A stretch of 64,000 nt of DNA, from NCBI RefSeq assembly GCF_024713945.1, contig NC_134682.1, positions 434,001-498,000 of the forward strand, given 5' to 3'. Positions within the stretch are counted from its first letter, which is position 1. Each line of letters begins with the position of its first letter. The stretch comes from Dermatophagoides farinae. Lineage: Eukaryota; Arthropoda; Arachnida; Sarcoptiformes; Pyroglyphidae. A program made the position numbers and the translations under genes. The notes beneath the pieces were generated by a model that made no database searches, was not told the origin of the DNA, and worked only from the letters and a program-made list of their open reading frames with translations. Below are positions 1 through 13,500 of this stretch, one piece after another.

Positions 1-1085
1 ATATGGACACCGAAATTCAGTCGTAATTGTTCCAGAAATACAAATGTCAAAATTGTATGCGGCGCTAATCGTATGAATGCTGGAACATAACCTTTGAAAA
101 ATCCAAAAATTCCCGATTCTTTATACAATTCCGTTATACAATGGCCAACACTGCGGTACTGATTTTTTGCCGAATTCATCATACGAGTTTTTAGTACATC
201 GAGCTATGTTAAGTTCAATATAAATAAAATCGTTCATGAACAATTAAATTCAATAAAACTTACTGGCTGTGTTAATGATGTAGCCACGGCACCGGTCAAT
301 GTACTTGCTGATAGATGAGTGGTAACATTATCCTCGAAAATTGATGGGAAATATTTGAGTAATAAATATTTGAATTGATCATACATTGAAAGCTGAAATT
401 CAATTCAAAAATTGTTTTGAAAAAAAACGCTCCAGAAAACTATTTATATTAAATACCTGTCCAATGGACATCATGATTGCACGAGATGTTGCCATTGAAG
501 CTCCATTGAATAATGTCATGGCACCTTCGTTTCGATAAACTTTAATGAGACCATCGATGGCATTTCTATAATTTCGTCGATCTTTGGCAGGCATTTTAAT
601 ATCGTTTTGCATACGAACATTTATCATATCGGCTGGTGTCCCTATTAAATGAAGAGGAATTTATTCATTACAGCGTTGATTAAATTTACAATGAATCAAT
701 AATTACCAACAAGACCACCAGCAGCACCAGAAATTCCGGCCAAAAATATTCTTTGGTATAACGGGATTGGTGATCCATCAGGTGAAATTTGTTGTTTAGC
801 CACTTCATATATGCCAAAACGTGTTGTCGAATAGGTCAATTGTCGAAGTAATGATGCAGTCAGTCCATTATATAAAGCTAATAAACCTTCAGTTTTCACT
901 ATTCTAACCGTTGTTGACATCATTGTTGGCCGTTGTCCGGCCGTTATATTCGTTGAAGCAGTCTGGAAATGAACTTTGATTAAATCCAATGGATGTGTAC
1001 AACAAGCGGCACCGGCCGATGCTAGACCACCAAAATACCATCGTGATAATATCACTTCTTTTGGTTTCGTAATATTCGACATCAT
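1..1085 (-). CDS. SLC25A10: Mitochondrial dicarboxylate carrier (SLC25 family), 3' end cut by window edge
   Basis: Inner-membrane carrier that exchanges malate or succinate for phosphate. Four exons on the minus strand join in frame: 1085-707, 641-457, 392-264 and 203-1, all with GT-AG introns of about 60-65 bp. The protein shows the three-fold mitochondrial carrier repeat. Repeat 1 carries the PxD/E-x-[KR] signature as HPLDLIKVHFQ. Repeat 2 follows GLVGTPADMINVRMQ. Repeat 3 follows SLTQPLDVLKTRMMNS. The order and wording match dicarboxylate carriers (SLC25A10) better than oxoglutarate or uncoupling carriers. About 298 residues are visible, ending in LRLNFGVHI. The family is about 290 residues, so the stop must lie only a few codons outside the window. 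The start MMSNITKPKE is the first Met of exon 1. Family assignment is firm; substrate is inferred from similarity. Confidence 0.88.
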
Positions 1086-2321
1086 TCAGAGTAACGATGA
1101 TGATGATGATGATGATGTAGATGAAGATGATGACGAATAAAAAATAAATAAATTAAATATGTCAATATGGCGATATCACCGCAATGTCAATGATTATTTT
1201 TGGTCCAAATTTTACAATAAACGGTGATATGGTTGAAAATCAAATCGAATGTAATGAGTAGTTGTACTCATGAAAATTTGTGGCTGTGGTTATGTTTTTA
1301 AATCACCAAACAGTATGAAGTGTCGAACAAGATGATATGACCACCTATTTGATTGATTAGAAATAATAATAATAATAACGAACATTTAAATCTGAATGCG
1401 TAATACTCTTGTTGTTTTAATCAATCGGCAAAAAAAAAAATTCGAAAAAAAACATTTCCTCAAAGTCGCTCATGGTGTACTCGTCATTCATTTCATTTCA
1501 TTTCATACACAGTTATTATTCTTCAGTTGGTTTTCCTTTACATGATTTGATCATTTTTTTTTTATTTCTGTTTGCAGCCACCAGATTAGTACATTGAAAA
1601 TTTTTTTGTTTGTTGATTAAATTTTAGAGATAAAGATTTGAAATTTTTTTCTTAATCATGAACAGACATCAATTTCGAACTGGTTCAACTTGTGATGTCT
1701 CCTTTTAAATCAATTAATAATGCACATATATAAATGGAGTTGAGCAGTAAAATCACTTCATCATTTGGAGGTTAAATTCAGTTTTTTTTCTGTTTGTTCG
1801 CGTCATTCATTCATTCATTCATTTGTTTTGGACATCCTGATGGCATTTCAAAAAAAAAAAAAAAAATGTTCAGATTTGTGGTTTTTCTTTGACGCAAACT
1901 CAAAAAAACTCTATGGATAAGAAATCGAAAATTTTTTCGATGATGATGATGATGATTTGAGATGGTGGAATATTTTCGTGAGAATTTTTGTTTTTTTTTC
2001 TCATATGAAAATCGTGAATTATGAAGAAAATGGGATGGAGAGAAAACGGTGTCATTTGTAGCGGGTACATTAGTGTACGATAGATGATCGAACATTGATA
2101 ATCAATACGTTGCAACTGTACCATACTAACAAATCGATTTTATGCTGTATACCTTGTAATTACGGCTAGTACAGGTGGAATTTTAGTTGCCAGGCCACAC
2201 ACACACACACATGCTCATAAACCATAGATATTCAAATGTCCCAATCGGTACAGATCTCATGAAAATGATGGAGATGTATAAAAATCAAAGATAAGAACAG
2301 AATCTTGTTCAAATATCGAAA
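1086..2321. other. Intergenic region between divergent SLC25A10 and a small ORF
   Basis: No supported gene. It holds a (GAT)n run near 1094-1132, T and A homopolymers, a (TTCA)n stretch near 1808-1822, a (GAT)n run near 1939-1956 and a (CA)n run at about 2196-2211. The open frames here, including His- and Phe-rich ones at 1811-2124, are translations of these simple repeats. The right end carries promoter-like elements for the downstream small ORF. Confidence 0.6.
2241..2283 (+). promoter_or_regulatory. CCAAT and TATA-like elements before the small ORF
   Basis: A CCAAT pentamer at 2241-2245 is followed by TATAAAA at 2277-2283. This lies 39 bp before the ATG at 2322, so the leader would be very short. 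The spacing fits a core promoter, but both motifs are common by chance in AT-rich DNA. Confidence 0.3.
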
Positions 2322-2549
2322 ATGATCAATTTGGAGCAAAAAATTTCAAGAGTGGAAATGTTGAAAATTGTAAAAAAATCCAAATCATTCAAAAATGTCA
2401 GCCGACGTTTATATCCAATTTGTACGGCGGAAGAAAATCATCTAGATCTACTAAGAGAATGGCAACGAATCCGTCGTATTGAATGTATGCAATATGATTT
2501 TGATTTTATCAACGAATGTCATTTGGATTCATCAAATTTATCAAGTTAA
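2322..2549 (+). CDS. Small basic hypothetical protein, 75 aa
   Basis: A single uninterrupted ORF of 75 codons that I do not recognise. It is not repeat-derived: residues are mixed, Lys/Arg-rich at first (KIVKKSKSFKNVSRR), then a likely amphipathic helix (EENHLDLLREWQRIRRIE), and an acidic tail ending in SSNLSS. No signal peptide or membrane segment is visible. It has TATA- and CCAAT-like elements upstream. Its stop lies 20 bp from the NUP37 stop on the other strand, a tail-to-tail layout used by other pairs here. It could be a genuine small protein, the last exon of a longer gene, or a chance ORF. The balanced composition and context favour coding, but I cannot test conservation. Confidence 0.4.
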   Translation: MINLEQKISRVEMLKIVKKSKSFKNVSRRLYPICTAEENHLDLLREWQRIRRIECMQYDFDFINECHLDSSNLSS

Positions 2550-2569
2550 ATGGTAAATTGTTCGTTTTA

Positions 2570-3810
2570 TTAAAAAACATTAAATTTAAAAAGATGAACG
2601 TATTTAGGTCCACCAACAGCTAATAATGGCATCGAACGATTCCAGCTAATACCACGACCAGCGATCAAATTTCGTTCGATAAATGTCTACAGAAAAAAAA
2701 GAAAATGAAATCAATTTCAATCAAATTAATAAATTCACATGATCATTGATAAATTACTTGATTTGTAATAAAATTTTTTACAGTTAAAAAACTATATGGT
2801 CGTGCCCGGTATGCAATCAATTTACTATCGTAGAATGAAAATTCTGATAATCCTTCGAAATCGGTTTTCAATATTTTAATCGGTAAACTTGTTAATGATG
2901 TGTCCCAGAAAAACAAATTACGATCCGATGCACAGCCAATGAATAGATTATTCTCCGAACACCAATCACTTGATGTCAATGGATAACAATTACAATCAAA
3001 TGACATGACAGCAACATGTGTTATTGTATCATAAAAACGAATCATTCCTTTCTTTTCAGCAACTAATAGCTAAAAGAATGAAAAAAAAAATTTGAATAAA
3101 TCTACAAAACAATCACATTATATCAAACTCACTTTATTCGGTTCAGTTCGATGCCATTTAACACTAACACCAGGCGATGAAAGCATTATTTTAGCAGCAA
3201 CATTTTTACCATCCATTGATTGTTCATTACGTAATGAACGAATTATACACAGACAATCATCACCAGTTGATGCTAATTGTTCACCAGAAATTGGTTCAAA
3301 TGCCATATCATTGATGTGATTAATGTGACCAGCGAAAAATTGTTGTTCAGCATCATTATTCTGGCTATCATCATCATATTGAATGGTTTGATTTAATAGT
3401 AAAATGCCAAAATCTTCAGTTGCTATTGCTAAACTTAAAAAACCATGTTGAGCTTGTTGTGAGAAATCGGTTTTAGGTCCAAAAACCAGAGATGAACATT
3501 TCGAACCACAAATATAGTTGTAAATGAATTGATAATCAAATTCAGTTCCATCGCCTGATTTATCATCATTACCACTAATGGTTTGGATCAATGAAATTCG
3601 ATAAATAAAAATCCGTTCACGTACACAACATGCCAATATATCTGTTGCACCATCGAATGGACAAAATTGTACAGAATTTATCGTTTTTTCTGTTGCTTGT
3701 TTCAAATCAATATGAAATTCTTCGTAAAAATTTTGAATCTTATTATTATTCATCGATGAAGAAACAACATTCGGGAAAGGAGAAAAATTTGTCAATTTTT
3801 GGCCAATCAT
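2570..3810 (-). CDS. NUP37: Nucleoporin NUP37, WD-repeat subunit of the Y complex
   Basis: WD40 beta-propeller subunit of the NUP107-160 outer-ring complex of the nuclear pore. Three exons (3810-3133, 3069-2758, 2686-2570) join in phase 0 and give 368 residues, near the 326 of human NUP37. Diagnostic stretches include EFHIDLKQATEKTINSVQF at the N-terminus, GHINHINDMAFEP (a WD repeat start) with GEQLASTGDDC, then LSSPGVSVKWHRTEPNK joined to LLVAEKKGMIRFYDTI across intron 1. This last block is very close to the vertebrate protein. The final exon gives GRGISWNRSMPLLAVGG. The stop TAA overlaps an AATAAA polyadenylation signal at 2570-2565. Acidic and Asn-rich insertions near residues 80-95 and 140-150 are absent from vertebrates. 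Assignment is confident. Confidence 0.88.
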
Positions 3811-4955
3811 TTTTTTCTGGTCATCGGTGGATCATATGTTTTCGAATTTGAATTGATAGCTTTTTTTTTCTTTTAACATTGAAGCGTGCACGCGTATAAA
3901 ATGGCGGAAAAAAATGTAATCATACCATTTTGTAATAATAAAACCAGACAAAAGATGGCGTCGTTTGTTTGAATTTAAATAAAAAATTCCTTTATTAATT
4001 AAAAATTAGCGGTAATCAAGTTAATTAATTTTTTGTTTATTATTCAAATTAGAAATTTCAAAATATTATTCAGTATTTGTACATATAGTGTAACAACAAA
4101 AGTGTAGTTGATAAGTAAGAGAAAAAGAAAGAGAGAAAGAATCCAAAGTATTTCGAGCACCCAATCACAATGGATAATTTCATTATTAAAATTTTTTTAT
4201 GACAAAAAAAAATTCTATCCACAATTTGTTAAAAAATACGAATTAGGTCGTTTTTCATTCTGCTATTTAGACATGTGTGTGTGTGTGTGTTTGTTTGATC
4301 TTACTAACAACAATTTTGTACGTGATACAAAATAATAAAATTACATCAAAAACAAAACAAATTCTTTTGTTTGTACAATCGTGTACGATGGTGATGAGAA
4401 AAAATACATTTGCAGAATCGATTTGAATACTTTTCAAGGTACATTAATATTTTGTCATTTGTTTGTCATACTGATGATATATAGAATATAATGATGATGA
4501 TGATGATGATTGCATCTAACATGAAGAAAATTTGTTACAGAAATAAAAAAAAACGAACGACGAATACTTGTAAATGTTATTGTTGATGAATGAATGAATG
4601 AAGATTACAAGAAAGTTTTACATATACAAAAATAATTGATAATTATAAATAATAACAAATTTCCGATTTGAATTATGATGATGATGATAATGACGGAGTA
4701 GGCATACAAATGATAAACAAATTAGTGAATTCGATGATGATAATTTCTTTGACTTTTCTGCTTTTGGATAATAATAATAATAATAATTAGTTGATAACAC
4801 AGACAAGATACATAGAAGAAAAATCGATTCGAATTTCAAATAAATTCGATTCTATTTCGACATGGTTGTGTGTAAGGAGCACAAAAGAAATTTTTTTGTT
4901 TTGTTTTGTTTGTCTTCAAGGAATCTCAACGAAAATCGATATATTGATGATATCA
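3811..4955. other. NUP37 promoter and 3' flank of the PRELI gene
   Basis: No supported gene. Near 3890-3960 lie two ATGGCG-type elements, treated separately. Positions about 4274-4290 are (GT)n. Repeats (GAT)n and (AAT)n occur at 4490-4510 and about 4774-4790. Probably holds the 3' UTR of the minus-strand PRELI gene and the 5' flank of NUP37. Confidence 0.6.
3898..3960 (+). promoter_or_regulatory. Paired YY1-like ATGGCG elements in the NUP37 promoter
   Basis: AAAATGGCGG at 3898-3907 and AAGATGGCG at 3952-3960 match the core of the YY1 motif (AAnATGGCGGC). They sit 90-150 bp upstream of the NUP37 start codon, in reverse orientation relative to the gene. YY1-type motifs near the transcription start are known for metazoan housekeeping genes; use here is inferred. 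Confidence 0.3.
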
Positions 4956-6427
<1,472 letters not shown>

Positions 6428-8853
6428 TATGTTCAATGTGTTTTTAAGAAATATTTAAATTTGAAAAAAAATGTTATTCTATAAATGATGACTAGTCGAT
6501 TATCATGCACAAACAAGCACAAAAATTATCGGTGATTTAATCACTTTTGAAAACCAAGAAAAAAAAATGCGAAATTGGAGACAGTTTTTTTTAGCACCTA
6601 AAATGATCATGTGATATGATCATGACAACAATCACACGTTTGCTTGTGAATATCACAAAAAAAAAAAAAAAAATAAATGAGAGAAAGTGAAGGTAAGTTT
6701 GATTGAGTGATGTGAAATTCGAATGGCACTTGAACTAGAACCAGAAAAATAATGACAATAAAAAAATCGTGTTGCCAAAATAAAAATTGAATCGAATTTT
6801 GATGATTATCACTGATTTTTGTTTTTCTGAATGTTTTATTATGCATATATAAAAGTTCATAAAATTCTTTTAATCTTGTTTTTTTTCACACCGAACCATA
6901 TAGAGATCAATAGAGTGCACTTTTTTTTGTATGATATACGGCTTCATGTGTTGTGAGTGAGTGAATGAATGAATGAATGAAGAAAATTCTTTCAATTTTG
7001 ATAACGATCACAAAGACGATGACGACTACGACGACGACGTAGTAAAACGAAAAAAAAAATTAAGAATCATCCGGCATATGAAATGGGGGTCTATGGTTCC
7101 CAGTTCCCAGTTCAAAATGATACACACACACACACACATCAAATTGATGGAATAAACATCAAACAACGGCAACAGCCACAAAGTACAGGATTTGATTTTA
7201 AATTTCTATCTTCAGTGCATATTTCACTTTATTAGATCTTTTAGACATTTTTATGAATTTCGTTTTAAGAGAAAAAAAAATAAAAAAAATTATGAAACAA
7301 TACGCACACACACATACATAAAAAAAACTTAAAGATTACTTCAACGAATCAACTTGAAAGAAGTAACAGAAGCTTGTGATAAATATCTGCTATATCAGAT
7401 AACAAATAAACTTCAAAAAAAAAAAAAAAAAATAGGACCATAAACCCAAAGTTTGGTATTATGATGATGATTATATGAGAGTATATATAAATCGAATGTT
7501 CTGTATTGTGTATATAACAACAACACACTGTCTAAATACACACAAAAAAAACCTATCACATTTTTAAAAGGAGAAAGATAAAACTAAAAACTGAACAACA
7601 ACAACAACAACAACGAAAACAGCGGAAAAACATTGTGAGCCACAACATTCAGCTGCTGGGGCAATGTATAAATTTTCATATATAGCACACACACACAGAA
7701 CAAGTATTCCAATAACAACAACAACAACAACAAAAAACGAGCATAACCTCGTAATATTCGTTGTCAAACTGGAACCCACCACACACATACACACATAAAT
7801 TGCAATATTGCAAAAATCTTCTACAATTCATTCATTCATTCCATTTGAAAAGCCATGAAGAAAATGGCAATGGTTTTGAATTTTCTCTGTCGTTGTTGTT
7901 GTTGTTTTTTCATTTTCGCTTTCAAATTTGATATGTGATCCATAGACACACACACATCGATTCTTTTTTGTGTTTATGATATAGAGGTATTTTTCATAAA
8001 TTTGATAGTCGTAGTTTCTTTTCTATATATAGAAAACTGGATGATGTTTCAGTTACTTCGAATAATCATCAATGTGTGTTTTTTGTTTGCCATTTGAATT
8101 TGCCACTATCAATGGCCATTCTATATATTGGATAGAATTCTCTTTTTGTTTTTGTTTTCTCAAAAAATTATCGATACGACGGCTGTTGTCGTGTTTGAAT
8201 TCTTTTGTTTTTTTTTATCGAGAGAAATTGAGAGAAACAAAAAATTATTAAATCGATCCCAACAATGTCATCGAATGCTGAGACAATATCGACATTTCAT
8301 TTTAGTCATTTTTGTTTTTCATTTTTTCCTCTCGTTGATTGTTTGAATTTATTCGAAAATTTATTTTTTCTCTTCAATAATAATCTTCCGTTGACCTTTA
8401 AAAAAATTAAAGGTCAATGTTGACATGCAATTAGTTTGAAGAGAGATGGAAAAAAAGTTTGCCATTACTATAATGTAAAAATGAGCAATCAATTTTGTTG
8501 ATTAATTAGGCATTTCTGTTTTGTTTTTTCATTAATAATTGAATCTCATGGGGATTATATCGTGGATTCGTGTTGTATACAAATAAATTTAATCATAAAT
8601 GAAATGAATGTTTTCAAGACAAAAACAATTATTCAGGATTATGTTTCATTCATATATGATTCATTCATCCATCATTATCAATCATGATGACGACAAAATA
8701 AAAAAATTAGCAAAATGAAATTGTTTGGCGCCAAGATTATGATTTATGATTCAAAACAATCGATACTTGCTGGTATCGATATTTATATTTTTTTTGAGCG
8801 TCTATATCGTGTGTGTTTTTTTTTTAAAATTGATTTTGTCAAATTTGAAAATA
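6428..8853. other. 2.4 kb divergent intergenic region, repeat-rich
   Basis: Lies between the PRELI gene (minus) and EXOSC7 (plus). It holds A/T homopolymers (about 6656-6673, 7415-7432), (CA)n at about 7122-7138, (CAA)n runs around 7596-7616 and 7712-7733, and an 11-bp-arm inverted repeat at 8391-8417. Open frames such as 7564-7794 are translations of (CAA)n/(GTT)n on the opposite strand and are not credible genes. Confidence 0.6.
8391..8417. repeat. Perfect 11-bp inverted repeat with AGGTCA-type half-sites
   Basis: TTGACCTTTAA at 8391-8401 and TTAAAGGTCAA at 8407-8417 are exact reverse complements separated by five A. The arms contain TGACCT and AGGTCA, the nuclear-receptor half-site in everted orientation. 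It may be a hairpin or a receptor element; either is inference. Confidence 0.5.
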
Positions 8854-9925
8854 ATGTCTGTGATGAATATTATAAATAAAATTAGTGAAGGTGAACGTCT
8901 ATTCATTATAAATGGCGTTGATTTGAATATTCGTTCGGATGGCCGATCATGTGATGATCATCGTATGGTAATGATTGAACAGAATGTTATTGAAACTTGT
9001 AGCGGTTCAGCACATGCACGATCTGGAAACACTGATGTTTTGGTTGGAATCAAACTTGAATTAGAAGAGATCGTCAATAGCAATGATGGTGATGATGATG
9101 ATAAACATCAAGCTCAGAATGGAACAAAAGGACGTGTCCAGGTTTTTGCCGATATTTCTGCCATTGCATCACCTGCATTTGAAGGAAGAAAAGGTGAAGA
9201 TATCACCTGTCAGATTGAAGCATTGTTTTCCGAATTTCTACCAGATTTTATTGATCTAGAAAAGTTAATTATTGTACCGAACCGATCATATTTTGTTTTA
9301 CATATCGATATTGTCATTCTTGAATGTTCATCATTATCATCATTGATTGATATTACCTCAATTGCCATCAAAACTGCCTTGAACGATGTTCGGTATGAAT
9401 TTGTTTTTATTAAAGCTTTCCTTTTTCTCATAATTTTTTTTTCTTTGATCAAACTAAATTATTAAGGATTCCTAAAATCAACATTCTAAGTATTGATCAG
9501 AATGAATTCACCGTTTCCGAAGATGAATTTGAATCAATTCCATTGGATGCTAGCCGTGTACCATTGGTGACAAGTTATACAAAAATTGGTTCAAAATTTG
9601 TTGTCGATGCTACCTGGGAAGAGGAACAAGCAAGTGTCGGAACCATTTCCGTGGCTTTTGTTCCACCTGATCAAATTATTTTAATGAAAAAAATTCGCCA
9701 TGGATCAATAAGTACTGATTCATTGCCATTACTATTTGAAGTATGAAAATTTTTTTCCTATAAAAAAAAACACTGGCATAATATAACGTAATATAATTTT
9801 TTATTATTCCCCTAAAATAGCGTGCAACAAAATTTGGTTTGGAATTATCACGAAAATTTGAAGCTAAAATTCATCAATGTAAAACCCTAAAAACGAGTGG
9901 TAGAATTACATTTTCAATCAATTGA
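8854..9925 (+). CDS. EXOSC7: Exosome complex component RRP42 (RNase PH-like ring subunit)
   Basis: Non-catalytic RNase PH-fold subunit of the six-member ring of the RNA exosome, which processes and degrades RNA in nucleus and cytoplasm. Three exons (8854-9392, 9467-9740, 9821-9925) join in frame into 305 residues, near the usual 290. Landmarks are LNIRSDGRSCDDHRMV, CSGSAHARSGNTDVLVGIK, ASPAFEGRKGEDI, DITSIAIKTALNDV joined to RIPKINILSID across intron 1, and KIGSKFVVDATWEEEQAS. I chose ATG 8854 (MSVMNIINKISEGERLFI) because it aligns with the family start. A more upstream Met at 8746 adds a 36-residue hydrophobic stretch that no RRP42 has and is probably 5' UTR. An acidic Asp-rich insertion (NDGDDDDKHQ) lies near residue 90. 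An AATAAA at 10120-10125 may end the transcript. Confidence 0.88.
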
Positions 9926-10570
9926 TTGGCAAACTCTCAATAAAAACAGAACCACGTTTGTATATAATTATGAAATTCGAGCCTTTTTTTACGAATTCAT
10001 GCGACATCCATCATCAATTGTAAATGAACAAAACAAAAAAAAGAATTCACGCGCAAAAACAAAAAAAAAATGTTTCACACATGCATCATGTGAATGCATG
10101 GCACATGATGTGCCACAAAAATAAACAATCCAGCATGTTAATCGATAGTGTCGTTCATCACCAAAAGCAAAGTCGAAAAAAATTTTTGTTTATAAAAATT
10201 TATTATGTGGATTTTTTTTTTTAGTTGGATAAAAATAAAAAATTTTTGAGATTTTTTCTTTGTTGTTGTTGTTGTATCATAATCATCATCAACATATATA
10301 TAATTAATTGGTAAATTTTTTTTTATACAAATTTTGCTTATCATTAAAAATCGTTTTTTTTTTGTTCTCTATTGTAAAATTTGCCAACAAATCAATCGAT
10401 TGATTGATAGAAAATAAAATTTTTCTGTGTGTGTGTGTGTGTGTATCGTACAATTTTTCATTTTATTCTCTTTTCAGAATCAATTTGTTTTTTTTTTGTT
10501 CTCATTTCAGCAGTTTTTATTTATATATGCATGAAAATTTTCCATTTTAAAATTAAAAATCTTCATTCTT
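9926..10570. other. EXOSC7 3' flank and RPTOR 5' flank
   Basis: No supported gene between these two tandem plus-strand genes. It contains two adjacent short palindromes at 10078-10114, an AATAAA at 10120-10125 that may be the EXOSC7 polyadenylation signal, a (GTT)n stretch at about 10261-10274 and (GT)n at 10426-10444. Confidence 0.55.
10078..10114. repeat. Two adjacent palindromes before a poly(A) signal
   Basis: CACATGCATCATGTG at 10078-10092 has 6-bp arms around CAT. GGCACATGATGTGCC at 10100-10114 has 7-bp arms around one base. Both lie just upstream of AATAAA at 10120-10125, so they could form two small stem-loops in the EXOSC7 3' UTR. Function unknown. Confidence 0.5.
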
Positions 10571-13500
10571 ATGAGTTTATTCGTTGGCCGTGAAAGAAAA
10601 AAATTTCATCAACATGTTGGCGAATCATCAATATCTAAGACGACGACGATGATGATGATTTCAATGATGAATAATAATAATAATAATAATAATCTTATCA
10701 ATAATAATAACACGAATCATCACCATCATCGACAACAACAAAAATTGCGTCATAGTATCTCTACAACAATAACATCTGATGGTGGTGGTGGTTGTTGTAC
10801 TACTACAGATAAATTAACCATTTCATCTGATAGTAGTGGTTCATGTATTCATAATCAATTTGGTGATGATTATCGTGATGTTTTCATTGATCCAAGACAT
10901 TTGGATGAAATTAAAGGCCATGATGATCATATAAATCAGAATTGGCGTTCTAAAGAACGTGTATGTATTTTTTTTTATTTAATTTTTTTGAATACAGTAA
11001 TACCCCGCTTAGCGCTGTTTCTCTTTCGGCTCAAAATTTTTGGAACCTAACCCCGCGTTAAGCGTGGTATTACTGTATTAAAAATCTAATTTTTTTTTAA
11101 TTTCATCAATTTTATCATTGTTTCAGATGAAAACCGTAAGCGTTGGTATTGTTCTTTGTTTGAATATCGGTATTGATCCACCGGATATAATCAAACCAAT
11201 TCCACATGCAGTTTTACAATCATGGACCGATCCATTTGCATCAGCTGCTAGTAAAGCTTCCGATACAATAGCTAATAATCTAATGAAACAATATGAACGA
11301 TTGAATTCACGTCCACGTTATAAACATTTGATTGATCCAACTATTGAAGATGTAAAAAAATTATGCACATCATTGCGTAAAAATTCGAAAGAAGAACGTG
11401 TTTTATTTCATTATAATGGACATGGTGTTCCGAAACCAACACTTAATGGCGAAATATGGGTATTCAATCGTAACTATACCCAGTATATACCTTTGTCATT
11501 GTATGATCTTCAACAATGGATGGGTTCGCCATCAATCTATGTATTTGATTGTTCAAATGCCGGTATAATTCTCGAGATATTTCAACAATCCGCCATACAA
11601 CATCAAAAAGAATATGAAATGAATATAAATTCTGGAGCTTTTCTGACTACAAAAGATGTTGATCTGGTCAATGGCAGCATGCGACCACCACCGGTTCCAA
11701 ATTATCAAAATTGTATACTATTGGCTGCATGTAGCAAAGGTGAAATACTGCAATTACATCCAGATCTTCCAGCCGATGTTTTTACATCTTGTCTTACGAC
11801 TCCCATCAAGACATATTTACTATGGTTTCTCAAAAAGAATGGTCGAAAATTAACGCCTGAATATACATTAGATTTTATTGATAAAATTCCTGGCCAAACA
11901 AATGACCGTAAATCGATTCTTGGTGAATTACATTGGATTTTCACTGCCGTTACCGATACTATTGCATGGAACACTTTGCCACGTGAACAATTTCAACGCC
12001 TTTTCCGTCAGGATTCATTGGTGGCCAGTTTATTTCGAAACTTTCTACTCGCTCAACGTATACTACGTTGTTATGATTGTACACCTGTATCTAATCCATA
12101 TATAAAATCTACTCATTCACATCCAATGTGGGAAGCATGGGATTTTGCCGTCGATCATTGTTTATCACAATTATTTAAAAATGAAGAAATCAAAACTAAT
12201 CCACAAATTTATGTACCATCGCCATTTTTTGCTGAACAATTGACCGCTTTTCAAGTATGGCTCAAATTAGATTCACATTTACGAACGATGCCAGAAAAAT
12301 TGCCAATCGTACTTCAAGTTCTTCTTAGTCAAGCTCATCGTTGTCGTGCACTTGATTTGCTGGGTAATTTTTTAAATCTTGGTTCCTGGGCAGTAAATCT
12401 GGTAAATATCAGTTGAATTTGTTTCTCATGATTTATCATTAATTTTTCTTCGACATTTTTAATAGGCCTTATCGGTTGGAATTTATCCCTATGTACTTAA
12501 ATTGCTACAAACATCTGCTCGAGAGCTTCGACCATTTCTAGTGTTTATATGGGCTAAAATATTAGCTATCGATGAAAGTTCACAGAATGAATTGATACGT
12601 GATAAAACACATCGATATTTTATGGTAGTTTTAACCGATTCTAACATATCAATCAATCATCAAGTTATGAGTGCTTTCATATTATCCGTAATGATTCGCC
12701 ATAATCCGAATGGACAACGAGTTGTTATACAGAATAATTCTGATTGTCAATTTGGATCGATAATTGATATTGCCCTCAATCTATTGATGGATGATACATA
12801 TGATCATCCGAATCTAAAGAAATGGCTGATAATTTGTTTGGGTAATGTATGGGAAAATAATGAAGACAATCGATGGCTGGCTACTAGAAATGCTGTGCAC
12901 GAACAACTCTATTCATCACTTAATCATTCCGTGCCTGAAGTTCGAGCTTCTACCGTTTTTGCCTTAGGTACATTCATCAATAGCATTACACAACGTAATG
13001 AACATGCAAATGAAATTGATCGAAATATTGTGTCCATATTATTACAAAAAGTCTATTATGATTCATCACCTTTGGTTCGAAAAGAATTGTTGGTGGCGTT
13101 GCATTGGTTTATATTGATTTTTGAAAATAATTTTCTACCAATTTTTCGTAAAAAAGCCTTCGAAGATCATATTGCTCGTCAACATGATCCGAATAAATTT
13201 TCTGTAAAAGATGCAATTTTTGATTCATCAATTCATCAGTCAATGTTATCGGTAAATCACAACAATAATAGTGTTAACATTCCAATTAGTTTCACAGCAG
13301 GTATGTTGGATTTTTTCCGTTCTTTATATATGTAATTGATTAATTTCTTTGTCTTAATCATGAAGCTGATTTCATCATCAATTTAAAAGGTGATCCAGGG
13401 TTTAATGTTCGACAAATGTCACGTGAAAGAATTTCTCAAAAGCTATTAACAGTGCCAGAAAATACCAATTCAGATGGTGAGTATACAAATATATTCATTT

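Noticed and set aside
8746-8853. Upstream extension of EXOSC7 from Met 8746 with a hydrophobic segment
   Set aside because: RRP42 proteins start at the position matching Met 8854; the extension is Phe/Ile-rich AT sequence, likely leader.
11118-11126. Separate RPTOR start at the Met upstream of MKTVSVG
   Set aside because: That Met lies in the intron pyrimidine tract; exon 1 ending SKER joins directly to MKTVSV as in other raptors.
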